Source: Bacillota bacterium (lineage in GTDB: Bacteria; Bacillota; Clostridia; Acetivibrionales; JAEZXR01). Taken from it: DNA of 64,000 nucleotides. The stretch is taken from NCBI GenBank assembly GCA_023419605.1, contig JAEZXR010000032.1, positions 1 through 64,000 on the forward strand, given 5' to 3'. Numbering within the stretch: position 1 is the first letter of the stretch; each line of letters starts with the position of its first letter. The notes under the pieces are model-generated. The model made no database searches, was not told the origin of the DNA, and worked only from the letters and a program-made list of their open reading frames with translations. The position numbers were made by a program, and so were the translations under genes. This document shows, one piece after another, positions 8,695-16,698 of this stretch.

Positions 8695-9057
8695 ATGATA
8701 CAAAGAATGCCGACAAATTGCGGAGATGATACTTGTTCTTCCTGTGTTGTGGCGGGAGATTTCATTTTTATGGCACATCATGCGGGTGGACATGAGTCAA
8801 ATGACATTGTATATCAGATGGAAGCGAGCTTTAACAGTTTAGGAGCGACTTTAGAGTCCGTAGGGGCCTCTTTTGACGATGTGGTGCAAATTAATTTATA
8901 TCTCAGAAATATTGAAGATTTCAGCCAGGCAAGGGATGTGTTCTATAAATACTTTAAGAATGGATTTCCTGCCAGAATGACAACTACAACTGATTTTGTA
9001 ACTCCGTCATGCCTTTGCATGCTTGGCGCAATCGCCTATAAACAAAGCAAGGCCTGA
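8695..9057 (+). CDS. RidA / YjgF family protein
   Basis: The 120-residue protein has the RidA trimer fold signature (YQMEASFNSLGATLESVGASFDDVVQINLYLRNI is its central region, cited here only in part as LYLRNIEDFSQARDVF) and the conserved Arg in GFPARMTTT that binds the carboxylate of imines. RidA enzymes hydrolyse reactive 2-aminoacrylate and related imines. The usual Glu near the C terminus (VEIEAIA in RidA) is replaced (CMLGAIAYK), so it may belong to an Rid subfamily with other activity. GGGGGAG lies 5 bases before ATG. It has its own promoter and so may be independent of the importer upstream. Confidence 0.85.
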   Translation: MIQRMPTNCGDDTCSSCVVAGDFIFMAHHAGGHESNDIVYQMEASFNSLGATLESVGASFDDVVQINLYLRNIEDFSQARDVFYKYFKNGFPARMTTTTDFVTPSCLCMLGAIAYKQSKA

Positions 9058-9173
9058 TGGATGAATCAAGAGAAATAGAAACAAGGATTTAATAATTGTT
9101 CATGAAAAATAGAATACTATAATAGGATTGGTAACTGCTAATTCAATCCTACATTGTATGGTAAGGATGTGTT

Positions 9174-9208
9174 ACCGGGTGGTCGAATAAAGGATTACCC
9201 GGTTTTTA
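9174..9208 (+). terminator. Rho-independent terminator after the RidA gene
   Basis: ACCGGGT (9174-9180) pairs with ACCCGGT (9197-9203), followed by TTTTATT. Confidence 0.7.
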
Positions 9209-9231
9209 TTATGGAGGAATTTAAGCTTTGC

Positions 9232-9260
9232 TTGACAAAATACAATCAAAAGTGTAATAT
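9232..9260 (+). promoter_or_regulatory. Strong sigma-A promoter
   Basis: TTGACA (9232-9237) and TAATAT (9255-9260) have a 17-base spacer. It lies 70 bases before the start of the DUF2087/GIY-YIG gene. Confidence 0.7.
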
Positions 9261-9329
9261 GTTTATATAAAACCAAACACAATAACTGAATGTTTGTTTT
9301 AAATGTAACCGATAAAGAGGTGATCATAA

Positions 9330-10469
9330 ATGAACGATATGGAAAAGTTTTGGAATGCTTCTTTTGAAGAGATGAAGCGTGGGTATGTAGAAGAACCGGA
9401 GCACTATGTTTGTCTGCTTTGTGGTGAAAAGACCGAAAAAGGGATTATCTATCAACAGGGTGGGATTTTCCACGATGCGGAAAAATATATGAAAGCCCAT
9501 ATTGAAAAGGTTCATGAGTCCGTTTTTGACTTCTTAATCGGATTGGATAAAAAAATAACAGGGCTTTCAGATCATCAAAACAGTTTATTACGACTTTTTT
9601 ATCAGGGTAAAAGTGATACCGAGATACAAAAGGAAATGGGAATCGGAAGTAGTTCTACCATAAGGAATCATCGTTTTGTCCTAAAGGAAAAGGAGCATCA
9701 GGCAAAGGTATTTTTGGTATTGATGGAACTCTTGAAAGGAATCGATAAAAAATCAACGAGGATGGTTCCTCCTCATAAGGCAGCGAAAATGGTGGATGAC
9801 CGGTATAGTGTTACCGAGGATGAAAATAGTAAGGTACTGGAAAGATATTTTCCTTATGGACTGGATGGACCCTTAAAGACCTTTGCCATGAAGGAAAAGA
9901 GTAAACTGGTTGTTTTGCGGCAGATCATCAAACGGTTTGAAACGAACCGCACATACAGCGAAAAGGAAGTTAACGAAATACTTAAAGACGTGTACGAGGA
10001 TTTTGCAACAATAAGAAGATACTTTATCGAGTATGGCTTTATGGACCGGAAGCCTGACGGCAGTCAGTACTGGGTGAAAGAAAATCCGGAGGAGAGGGAG
10101 GATGCGAAGGATATGGATCGTAAAAAGGAATTGATTCAACAATATAAGGAGATGAAAACGGAAGCCGGTGTTTATCTAATAAGGAATACAAAAAATCAAA
10201 AGATACTGGTAGAGGCTACACCGAATCTGAAAACCATCAACGGCAAGCGCTTTCAGCTTACAATGGGTGGAGGACATCATAACAAACAGCTTGCGGAGGA
10301 GTGGAAGCAGTACGGAGAAGATGCCTTTGAGTTTGAGGTGCTGGAAGTTTTAGAGGAAAAAACAGAGGGCTTTTTTGACAGGAAAGGGGAACTTAAAAAA
10401 CTTGAAGCCAAGTGGCTTGAAAAGCTTCAACCTTACGGGGACAGAGGATATAATAAAAGAGATGAATAA
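9330..10469 (+). CDS. Zinc-finger / HTH / DUF2087 / GIY-YIG protein
   Basis: This 379-residue soluble protein has four recognisable parts. Residues 27-64 carry a C2H2-like set, CLLCGEK with AHIEKVH. Residues about 70-130 are a LuxR/sigma-4-like helix-turn-helix (GKSDTEIQKEMGIGSSSTIR). Residues about 165-250 are a DUF2087 domain (LKTFAMKEKSKLVVL, YSEKEVNEILKDVYEDF). Residues about 275-375 resemble a GIY-YIG nuclease-like domain, GVYLIRNTKNQKILV and a C-terminal LEAKWLEKLQPYGDRGYN. It looks like a DNA-binding regulator with a degenerate or active nuclease tail; target unknown. AGAGGTGAT precedes ATG. It is monocistronic with a strong promoter. Confidence 0.8.
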   Translation: MNDMEKFWNASFEEMKRGYVEEPEHYVCLLCGEKTEKGIIYQQGGIFHDAEKYMKAHIEKVHESVFDFLIGLDKKITGLSDHQNSLLRLFYQGKSDTEIQKEMGIGSSSTIRNHRFVLKEKEHQAKVFLVLMELLKGIDKKSTRMVPPHKAAKMVDDRYSVTEDENSKVLERYFPYGLDGPLKTFAMKEKSKLVVLRQIIKRFETNRTYSEKEVNEILKDVYEDFATIRRYFIEYGFMDRKPDGSQYWVKENPEEREDAKDMDRKKELIQQYKEMKTEAGVYLIRNTKNQKILVEATPNLKTINGKRFQLTMGGGHHNKQLAEEWKQYGEDAFEFEVLEVLEEKTEGFFDRKGELKKLEAKWLEKLQPYGDRGYNKRDE

Positions 10470-10566
10470 ATGGAAGCAGGAAGGCGGTGTATATTGTCTT
10501 CCTGCTTGCTGCGTAAGGAGGAGAAACGAAAATTATCGTTTGTATGCAAAATACATAAAAAATATG

Positions 10567-10594
10567 TTGATATTTTTTTAACGGGTTGTATAAT
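10567..10594 (+). promoter_or_regulatory. Promoter of the orphan lipoprotein
   Basis: TTGATA (10567-10572) and TATAAT (10589-10594) have a 16-base spacer; the gene starts 48 bases later after a GGGGG ribosome site. Confidence 0.6.
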
Positions 10595-10641
10595 AATAGT
10601 ATACCTATATAAAAACTCTAAAATATTCAGGGGGAAAAACA

Positions 10642-11262
10642 ATGAACAGAAAGAGAATTGCAAGTTTAGCTCTAAGTACAGTTTTAGCTTTAGGAATTCT
10701 GAGTGGTTGCGGAGCAAAAGGAACTCCTAACGCTACTCCTGCACCTACAGCAAAAGCAACAACCACACCTGCGGCAACACCAGCACCAACTACAGCAGCA
10801 AAGGAAACACCGAAGGCAGATGCAGTGACAACAGCTTCCATAGTGAATGATCAGGCTGCTTTTATAAAAGCTATCAGCAAAGATGGAACTTGGATCATTT
10901 GTACATTAAAGGATATGACCATTGATAAGGAACTCGTATTGGATGGCGAATTCAAAAATGGTAAGAAGGATGCTAACGGCAAGGATGTTATTCAACGTAA
11001 AATCGGTCTTTACACACAGGATGCTAACAAAAAAGTAACTGCCAGATTTACATTAACAGCACCGAAGTTAACCGTTAACAGTCCAAACGCCAGAATCCAA
11101 AGCGGTACTTTCAAGGGTGACGTTTATGTTACAGCAAAGAACTTTGAGTTAGTGGATGCTACAGTGGATGGAAACTTATACTTTACTAACGATGATGCTA
11201 AGGCTACCTTCAAAATGGATGCTACAAGTAAGGTAACCGGAAAGCAGGAAGTAAAGAAGTAA
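10642..11262 (+). CDS. Orphan lipoprotein with Ala/Thr/Pro linker
   Basis: The 206-residue protein has the lipobox LGILSGCG with Cys at residue 23, then a flexible linker of Thr, Ala and Pro repeats to about residue 60. The remaining 145 residues are short beta strands with regular hydrophobic spacing (LTVNSPNARIQSGTF, VYVTAKNFELVDATVDGNLYF), as in a small right-handed beta helix or bactofilin-like fold. No catalytic motif is visible. It has its own promoter and terminator. I do not recognise a named family; a cell-surface binding or structural role is a guess. Confidence 0.75.
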   Translation: MNRKRIASLALSTVLALGILSGCGAKGTPNATPAPTAKATTTPAATPAPTTAAKETPKADAVTTASIVNDQAAFIKAISKDGTWIICTLKDMTIDKELVLDGEFKNGKKDANGKDVIQRKIGLYTQDANKKVTARFTLTAPKLTVNSPNARIQSGTFKGDVYVTAKNFELVDATVDGNLYFTNDDAKATFKMDATSKVTGKQEVKK

Positions 11263-11312
11263 GAAAATACCCATAACAAAGCAAATAAAACCAATAATAT
11301 ATTAGATATATG

Positions 11313-11356
11313 AAGCAAAGGGTTTCAGCCGGATGGCCAGCTCTTTGCTTTTTTAT
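11313..11356 (+). terminator. Rho-independent terminator after the orphan lipoprotein
   Basis: AAGCAAAG (11313-11320) pairs with CTTTGCTT (11343-11350), with an inner GCC/GGC stem, followed by a run of T at 11349-11354. Confidence 0.85.
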
Positions 11357-11529
11357 TAGTGAAAATAAAAACTATTGTTTGTAATAGGATAAAAAAGTGA
11401 TATAATTTGTATATTCTGGTCGGATGCAGCAAAAACTCAACTGAGTCCATGAATTTAGCTGCTACTGCTATGTATCAGGTTGTTTAGCATTAGCAGCGTT
11501 TTTAATTTTTCAAAACGGGAGTGTTATGA

Positions 11530-12558
11530 ATGTATTCAGTACTTCTAGTAGATGATGAGCCATTGGTAGTAAAAGGTATACGAATAACTCTTGAGAGGTC
11601 GGGATTACTGATCGATGATATAAGGGAAGCGGACGACGGAGAGGAAGCGATATCCTTGATTGCAGAAAAGATTCCCGATATCCTTATTACGGACATTCGT
11701 ATGCCAAAAATCGATGGATTGGAACTTTGCAGGAAAATTTACAAGAAATGTCCCGATACGAGGATTCTGATTATTTCCGGCTATGATGATTTTAAGTATG
11801 CGCAAGAAGCCATGAAATATGGGGTTAGGGAGTACCTGCTAAAGCCTGTACAGAAAACGGAACTGATCAACGCAGTTGCCAGTATCATTGAGGAGAAGGA
11901 AAATACGGAAAAGCCTCAATATATAGCCCATAAGGAAATGGATAGGGTGATAAACAAACTGGAGAACGGCATTTGGAATTGTGCGGATGTAGAAACGCAA
12001 GAGGGGATTCGTAAATTGCAGGAGCTTTTAGTAAAGGCACCTCCGGACCATTATGTGGAAATTGTAAATGACGTGGTTGAATTATTGGTCAGTAAGCTTT
12101 CATTAAAAATAGGATATACCTTAAAGATTCAATTTCCTGATCCTCCGGACCAAAACAAGGAGAATGCCGAAATGTGGCTGAATACCATAATGAACAAATT
12201 AAGCAGCGAATTAAAAGAGCGCAAAAACAATGCAAACTATAATTTGTTTGAAATGGCAAAACAGTATATACAAGACAACTTCAGCAGTGATATCACCTTG
12301 GAAGAACTGGCACGTAAGACCGGCTTCAGCCCCAATTATTTCAGTCAGTTATTTAAAATGAAAACAGGGAAAACCTTTGTTCAGTTCCGCAGTGAAATCC
12401 GCATTACCAAGGCCATGGAGCTGCTGGCCCGGCCGGATAAAACCATTACGGAGGTTGCCATGGATGTAGGATATAACGACTTAACCTATTTTATACGGGC
12501 ATTTAAGGATTATACCGGCCAAACGCCGAATGAATATAGGAGAAAAAGGGGGCTATAA
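11530..12558 (+). CDS. Response regulator with AraC-type output domain (YesN-like)
   Basis: The 342-residue protein starts with a receiver domain: acidic pair LLVDDEP, phosphoacceptor Asp in DILITDIRMP, Thr/Ser position LIISGYDD and Lys in LLKPVQ. The C-terminal 100 residues are an AraC double helix-turn-helix (ELARKTGFSPNYFSQLFKM, ITEVAMDVGYNDLTYFIRAF). It is the cytoplasmic half of a sugar-sensing two-component system. The kinase gene begins 4 bases after its stop, so both are co-transcribed. The importer at 14763-18282 is the likely target. Ribosome site is CGGGAGTG. Confidence 0.92.
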   Translation: MYSVLLVDDEPLVVKGIRITLERSGLLIDDIREADDGEEAISLIAEKIPDILITDIRMPKIDGLELCRKIYKKCPDTRILIISGYDDFKYAQEAMKYGVREYLLKPVQKTELINAVASIIEEKENTEKPQYIAHKEMDRVINKLENGIWNCADVETQEGIRKLQELLVKAPPDHYVEIVNDVVELLVSKLSLKIGYTLKIQFPDPPDQNKENAEMWLNTIMNKLSSELKERKNNANYNLFEMAKQYIQDNFSSDITLEELARKTGFSPNYFSQLFKMKTGKTFVQFRSEIRITKAMELLARPDKTITEVAMDVGYNDLTYFIRAFKDYTGQTPNEYRRKRGL

Positions 12559-12562
12559 GGGG

Positions 12563-14380
12563 ATGAAATCCTTTTTCAGGGACAGAAGCTTGTTTCAGCA
12601 GTTTGCCATATCCTTTATCATAACGATCTTTTTGCCCATTAGCGTAATTGGCGGTATAAGTTATCTTAAGGGTACATATCAAATAAAGAATATGGTGAGT
12701 GAGCTCCTTGAGCAGCTTGTTGCCAATATTAACTCACAATTCGACACGATCATGAATGATAACAACTGGCTGTCCCTTCAAATAGCCAATAAGGCTGAAG
12801 TGCGTCAGTTTATAGAGTTTATGCCGGATGAATACTATAATAAGTATCAGTTCAAGCAGTGGAGCGATAAGGAAATATTAATCGATGAAATGTTTTCACG
12901 ATTCCCTATCATCAGCAGAGTCAGTATCGTAGGCGATGGCGGAATGATGTACTCGTCCCTTAACAATCGATTGGGGGATGACAATCCGTTTTTATATGAA
13001 AAGGATAAATTGGGTAAGCGATCAGAAAACTATAAACAGATATTACCCTCAGACGGTTCAATGAAGGTGGTTATGAATCGGTTTGAAGATGAGAATGGGA
13101 ACACGACAAGTCACTATCTGACTTTTGCCAGGAGAATATTTTCCACGACGCCATTTGTGACAAAAGGTACGGTGCTTATTGATATACGGGCAAGTTCTTT
13201 GGACCGGGTTTTTGGAAAAATGGACTTGAAGAATTGCCTTATTTGGATCATTGATAATAAAGGACAGATTATTTATTACCCGGATAATAGTAAAATAGGG
13301 GCCATGTCCGGTGAGATATTCAATATGGAACCAATGGATCAGGATAAGGGCAGTTTTACTAAAATGTGGAATGATGAAAGTCGTTTCTTCGTATATCATA
13401 CTTCCGCCAATACCGGATGGAAGATCGTAGCGGAAATGCCTGTTCAGAACTTGAATATGCCGGTGAATGACCTGGGAAGAGTAATCCTTTTCACCTTTTT
13501 AGTTGCGCTGCCCATTGCTTTATTGGTGGGCTACCTGTTCATACGCTCCATTTTGCGCCCTATTCGTGTTTTGGAACGGGGAATGAAGAAGATTGGAAAC
13601 GAGGAATGGAAGAAGATCGAAGGAGAAATACCAAAAAACGAGATCGGAAACCTGATGGATGTATACAATAAGATGACGCAGAAGATTTCTGATTTAATTG
13701 AGAAAGTATATAAAACCGAACTTGAACAACGGGAGTATCAGCTCGCCAGGCAGAAAGCCGAATTTCAGGCATTGCAAACACAGATCAACCCGCATTTTTT
13801 ATACAACACATTAAGTGCCATTAACACCTATGCCCTTATGGCGGAAGAAATGGATATACAGGAGATGGTGGATGCTCTGAGCCGGATGCTCCGATATGCG
13901 GTTCAAAACCCCTTGGAGCCTGTGAGGATAGGGGATGAAGTCGAGCATGTACGTAACTTTATTATTATTCAAAACCATCGGAATAAACATATGCCGACGA
14001 TTGAATGGAGAGTTTCGGAGTATGTAGATTTCCCGGTTATTCGACTGACGCTGCAGCCACTGGTTGAAAACGTATTTCAGCATGCATTTTCCGACGGGAT
14101 AAGGCCGGAACATAAAATCTCAATATCAGCCGGTGAGGAAGATGGCTTTCTTATTATGGAGGTAGCGGATAATGGTTGTGGGATTGACGGAATTGAATAT
14201 GACGGTTTTTATACACCGGAAAGCGATAAAATCAAGGTAGGAATCGGACTTAAAAACGTGCACAGGAGAATTCAAATTGCCTATGGACCCAAATATGGTT
14301 TGATTATTCGCAAAAACAAAGGGAGGGGTATTACTGTAAGAATGCTGCTGCCACTGAATGACAGAATGATTAATTTATAA
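12563..14380 (+). CDS. Sensor histidine kinase (YesM type)
   Basis: The 605-residue kinase has a helix at about 14-38, an extracytoplasmic Cache-like sensor to about 315, a second helix near 318-338 (VILFTFLVALPIALLVGYLF), a HAMP linker, a His_kinase core with phosphoacceptor motif LQTQINPHFLYNTLSAIN and an ATPase domain with LQPLVENVFQHAF and VADNGCGI. This is the LytS/YesM class. ATG 12563 follows AAGGGG; upstream in-frame starts lie inside the regulator gene. A hairpin follows the stop. The ligand is presumably the sugar carried by the adjacent importer. Confidence 0.92.
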   Translation: MKSFFRDRSLFQQFAISFIITIFLPISVIGGISYLKGTYQIKNMVSELLEQLVANINSQFDTIMNDNNWLSLQIANKAEVRQFIEFMPDEYYNKYQFKQWSDKEILIDEMFSRFPIISRVSIVGDGGMMYSSLNNRLGDDNPFLYEKDKLGKRSENYKQILPSDGSMKVVMNRFEDENGNTTSHYLTFARRIFSTTPFVTKGTVLIDIRASSLDRVFGKMDLKNCLIWIIDNKGQIIYYPDNSKIGAMSGEIFNMEPMDQDKGSFTKMWNDESRFFVYHTSANTGWKIVAEMPVQNLNMPVNDLGRVILFTFLVALPIALLVGYLFIRSILRPIRVLERGMKKIGNEEWKKIEGEIPKNEIGNLMDVYNKMTQKISDLIEKVYKTELEQREYQLARQKAEFQALQTQINPHFLYNTLSAINTYALMAEEMDIQEMVDALSRMLRYAVQNPLEPVRIGDEVEHVRNFIIIQNHRNKHMPTIEWRVSEYVDFPVIRLTLQPLVENVFQHAFSDGIRPEHKISISAGEEDGFLIMEVADNGCGIDGIEYDGFYTPESDKIKVGIGLKNVHRRIQIAYGPKYGLIIRKNKGRGITVRMLLPLNDRMINL

Positions 14381-14389
14381 ATTGAACTG

Positions 14390-14431
14390 GGACTATTTTT
14401 AGCACTGCAGTACAGTTTCTGAAAATAGTCC
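14390..14431 (+). terminator. Hairpin after the two-component operon
   Basis: GGACTATTTT (14390-14399) pairs with AAAATAGTCC (14422-14431), with an inner ACTG/CAGT pairing. No T-tract follows, so it may be a partial terminator. Confidence 0.55.
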
Positions 14432-14573
14432 TATAAAATATGAAAAAACTTAAGGTATTCATTGCGTTATCATTTTATAATAAGACTATGAAAATTACTA
14501 AAAAGGAAAGTTTGCTGAAACGCACGGATCGGAAAGTGAAATTAAGGAAAGACTCATCTTTTTTGCTTGTAAT

Positions 14574-14609
14574 AATAAGACAATAAATCATCAGTACCGT
14601 TGTCTTATT
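14574..14609 (+). other. Hairpin in the 382-base gap before the second importer
   Basis: AATAAGACAA (14574-14583) is perfectly complementary to TTGTCTTATT (14600-14609). The gap 14381-14762 holds this hairpin, the terminator at 14390 and the shared element at 14660; no credible gene is seen. Confidence 0.45.
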
Positions 14610-14659
14610 GAAACACGTTTAATGGAAAGTAGCAGCAGGAAACAATAAGTTTTTCCGGC

Positions 14660-14707
14660 GTTATAAGAAACTGTGGTAGTAAGAATTCATAGAAGCGTAA
14701 ATTTGTG
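14660..14707 (+). promoter_or_regulatory. Upstream element shared with the first importer
   Basis: GTTATAAGAAACTGTGGTAGTAAG and GCGTAAATTTGTG repeat, with small changes and a different spacing, the pair at 4770-4807. It lies about 60-100 bases before the permease start. A common regulator or a common processing signal is possible. Confidence 0.4.
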
Positions 14708-14762
14708 CTGCAATAAGATAGTATGCACTAAAGTTTACAACCATTCAGAGTAGGAGGAATTT

Positions 14763-15740
14763 ATGGAAAACGTAATGAATACCAGTAACCGCCATCCACA
14801 AACTAGCAGCGTTAAAAGCAAAAAGAGTAAAAAAGCCGCAATACTATCAAATTTCCGAAAATATCGAGCTTTATATATTATGTCGCTGCCGGGCATACTT
14901 TATTTTATAATTTTCAAGTATCTGCCCATGATCGGTATTGTCATCGCATTCCAGGAGTACAATATCTTTAAGGGGATCCTTGGCAGTAAGTTTGTGGGGT
15001 TGAAATACTTTAACGTCATGTTCGGGTATGGAGATTTTTGGAATATACTGGTGAATACCATTATGATCAGCTTATATGATCTTATTTTCGGTTTTACAGC
15101 CCCGCTGATTCTTGCATTAATGATTAATGAAATAACAAATAACTCCTTTAAGAGAATTGTCCAGCAGACGGTATATCTGCCGCATTTCTTATCCTGGGCG
15201 GTTCTAGGGGGTATAATAACTTCCCAGCTTTTATCTCCGGCAGATGGATTGATCAATATAATCTTGCGGTATTTCGGCCATGACTCTATTTATTTTATGA
15301 TAAAACCGGAATTGGCCCGGGGGATTGTAGTCGCAGCAGATATATGGAGAAATGCAGGATATGGAACTATAGTATATCTTGCTGCAATGACATCAATAAG
15401 CCCAAGCTTGTATGAATCGGCGAGTATGGATGGAGCAGGAAAGATGAGACAGTTATTTTCCATAACCTTGCCATCGTTAATCCCTATTATTACCGTGCTG
15501 TTTTTGCTTAGAATAGGGCATTTTATGGATTCGGGCTTTGATAGGATATGGGTATTTCTGACGCCTACCAACCGTACGACCATTGAGATCTTCGATACCT
15601 ATATGTATCAAGCAGGCCTTCAACAAGGTAGGTATAGTTTAGCTACGGCAGTAGGTATCTTTAAATCTGTTGTAGGCTTCATCCTACTATTTGGCGGAAA
15701 CAAATTAAGCAAAAAACTTACTGGAGAAAGCTTGTACTAG
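14763..15740 (+). CDS. Sugar ABC importer permease (LplB type), second system
   Basis: The 325-residue membrane protein carries the LplB features: a basic N-terminal tail of about 38 residues, ALYIMSLPGILYFIIFKYLP, six helices and the EAA loop ESASMDGAGKMRQLFSITLPS. TAGGAGGAA precedes ATG. It opens the second importer operon, downstream of the YesN/YesM genes, and is followed by a YtcP-type permease after 13 bases. In this operon the binding lipoprotein comes last, opposite to the first system. No ATPase gene is present. Confidence 0.9.
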   Translation: MENVMNTSNRHPQTSSVKSKKSKKAAILSNFRKYRALYIMSLPGILYFIIFKYLPMIGIVIAFQEYNIFKGILGSKFVGLKYFNVMFGYGDFWNILVNTIMISLYDLIFGFTAPLILALMINEITNNSFKRIVQQTVYLPHFLSWAVLGGIITSQLLSPADGLINIILRYFGHDSIYFMIKPELARGIVVAADIWRNAGYGTIVYLAAMTSISPSLYESASMDGAGKMRQLFSITLPSLIPIITVLFLLRIGHFMDSGFDRIWVFLTPTNRTTIEIFDTYMYQAGLQQGRYSLATAVGIFKSVVGFILLFGGNKLSKKLTGESLY

Positions 15741-15753
15741 AGGAGGTGTAGGA

Positions 15754-16617
15754 ATGGTAAAGGTTAGTTTTTCACGGAAGTTATATGTGGTTTTGAGCAC
15801 TATATTTTTTATGTTACTCTGTTTTCTTATGATTTTGCCCATTCTCAAGGTTGTAGCACAGTCATTGAGCGCAAACCGGTTTATAGAGGCAAACCAGGTT
15901 CTTTTCCTACCCAAGGGTTTTAATCTGGATGCATATGCCAAAGTGTTGGCAGACCAAGGAATATTAAATGCCTTAAAGAACTCTGTCATTGTTACTTTAG
16001 GCGGAACCTTTTTCAATCTCTTTTTGACTGCTTTACTTGCTTATCCGCTTTCAAGAAATGAGTATCTTTTTAAAAAGCAAGTACTCTTGATGGTAACCAT
16101 CACTATGATTTTTTCAGTACCGCTGATACCTTCCTATCTGTTGGTCAAGCAGCTGGGAATGGACAACACACTGCTGGCAGTTATTATTCCAAATGCCATC
16201 AGCGGATTTAACTTTTTTGTAATGCGGTCGTTCTTCATGGGACTTCCCGGAGAGTTGATCGATTCAGCCCGTATGGATGGCTGCTCTGAAATGCGGACAC
16301 TCTGGAGCATTATTCTTCCATTATCCAAGGCTTCCATGGCTACATTGGGCTTGTTCTATGGAGTCGGGCACTGGAATGCACTGCAAGGACCCTTGATTTT
16401 CCTTCGAAGTGCAAAGTATCATACACTCCAGGTTAAGCTTTTTCAAATTTTGCAGTATGATAGTGGGAATAGCATCGATATCGGCGAGATTATGATTTCA
16501 CCGATATCCATAAGAATGACGACCATTGTTGTGGCTATGATACCGATCCTTATGGTATACCCTTTCCTGCAAAAATATTTTGTAAAAGGTGCTACATTGG
16601 GTTCCGTTAAAGAATAG
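15754..16617 (+). CDS. Sugar ABC importer permease (YtcP type), second system
   Basis: The 287-residue protein has the YtcP helices, a short EAA loop IDSARMDGCSEMRTLWSIILP and the family ending YPFLQKYFVKGATLGSVKE. AGAGGAGGTG precedes ATG. It pairs with the permease at 14763; the two would form the membrane channel of the importer. Confidence 0.9.
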   Translation: MVKVSFSRKLYVVLSTIFFMLLCFLMILPILKVVAQSLSANRFIEANQVLFLPKGFNLDAYAKVLADQGILNALKNSVIVTLGGTFFNLFLTALLAYPLSRNEYLFKKQVLLMVTITMIFSVPLIPSYLLVKQLGMDNTLLAVIIPNAISGFNFFVMRSFFMGLPGELIDSARMDGCSEMRTLWSIILPLSKASMATLGLFYGVGHWNALQGPLIFLRSAKYHTLQVKLFQILQYDSGNSIDIGEIMISPISIRMTTIVVAMIPILMVYPFLQKYFVKGATLGSVKE

Positions 16618-16698
16618 GCACATCTAGAGTTCTATTATTAATCTGGATTTTAGGGCAAATGCTTTAAAATATTTAATAAAAAATGGAGGAGGAATCGT

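Noticed and set aside
10470..10730. Frame of 86 residues after the DUF2087/GIY-YIG gene
   Set aside because: It overlaps the promoter and start of the orphan lipoprotein and has no family-like sequence.
14488..14586. Short basic frame (MKITKKESLLKRTDRK...) in the gap before importer 2
   Set aside because: There is no ribosome site before its ATG and it runs into a hairpin; treated as chance.
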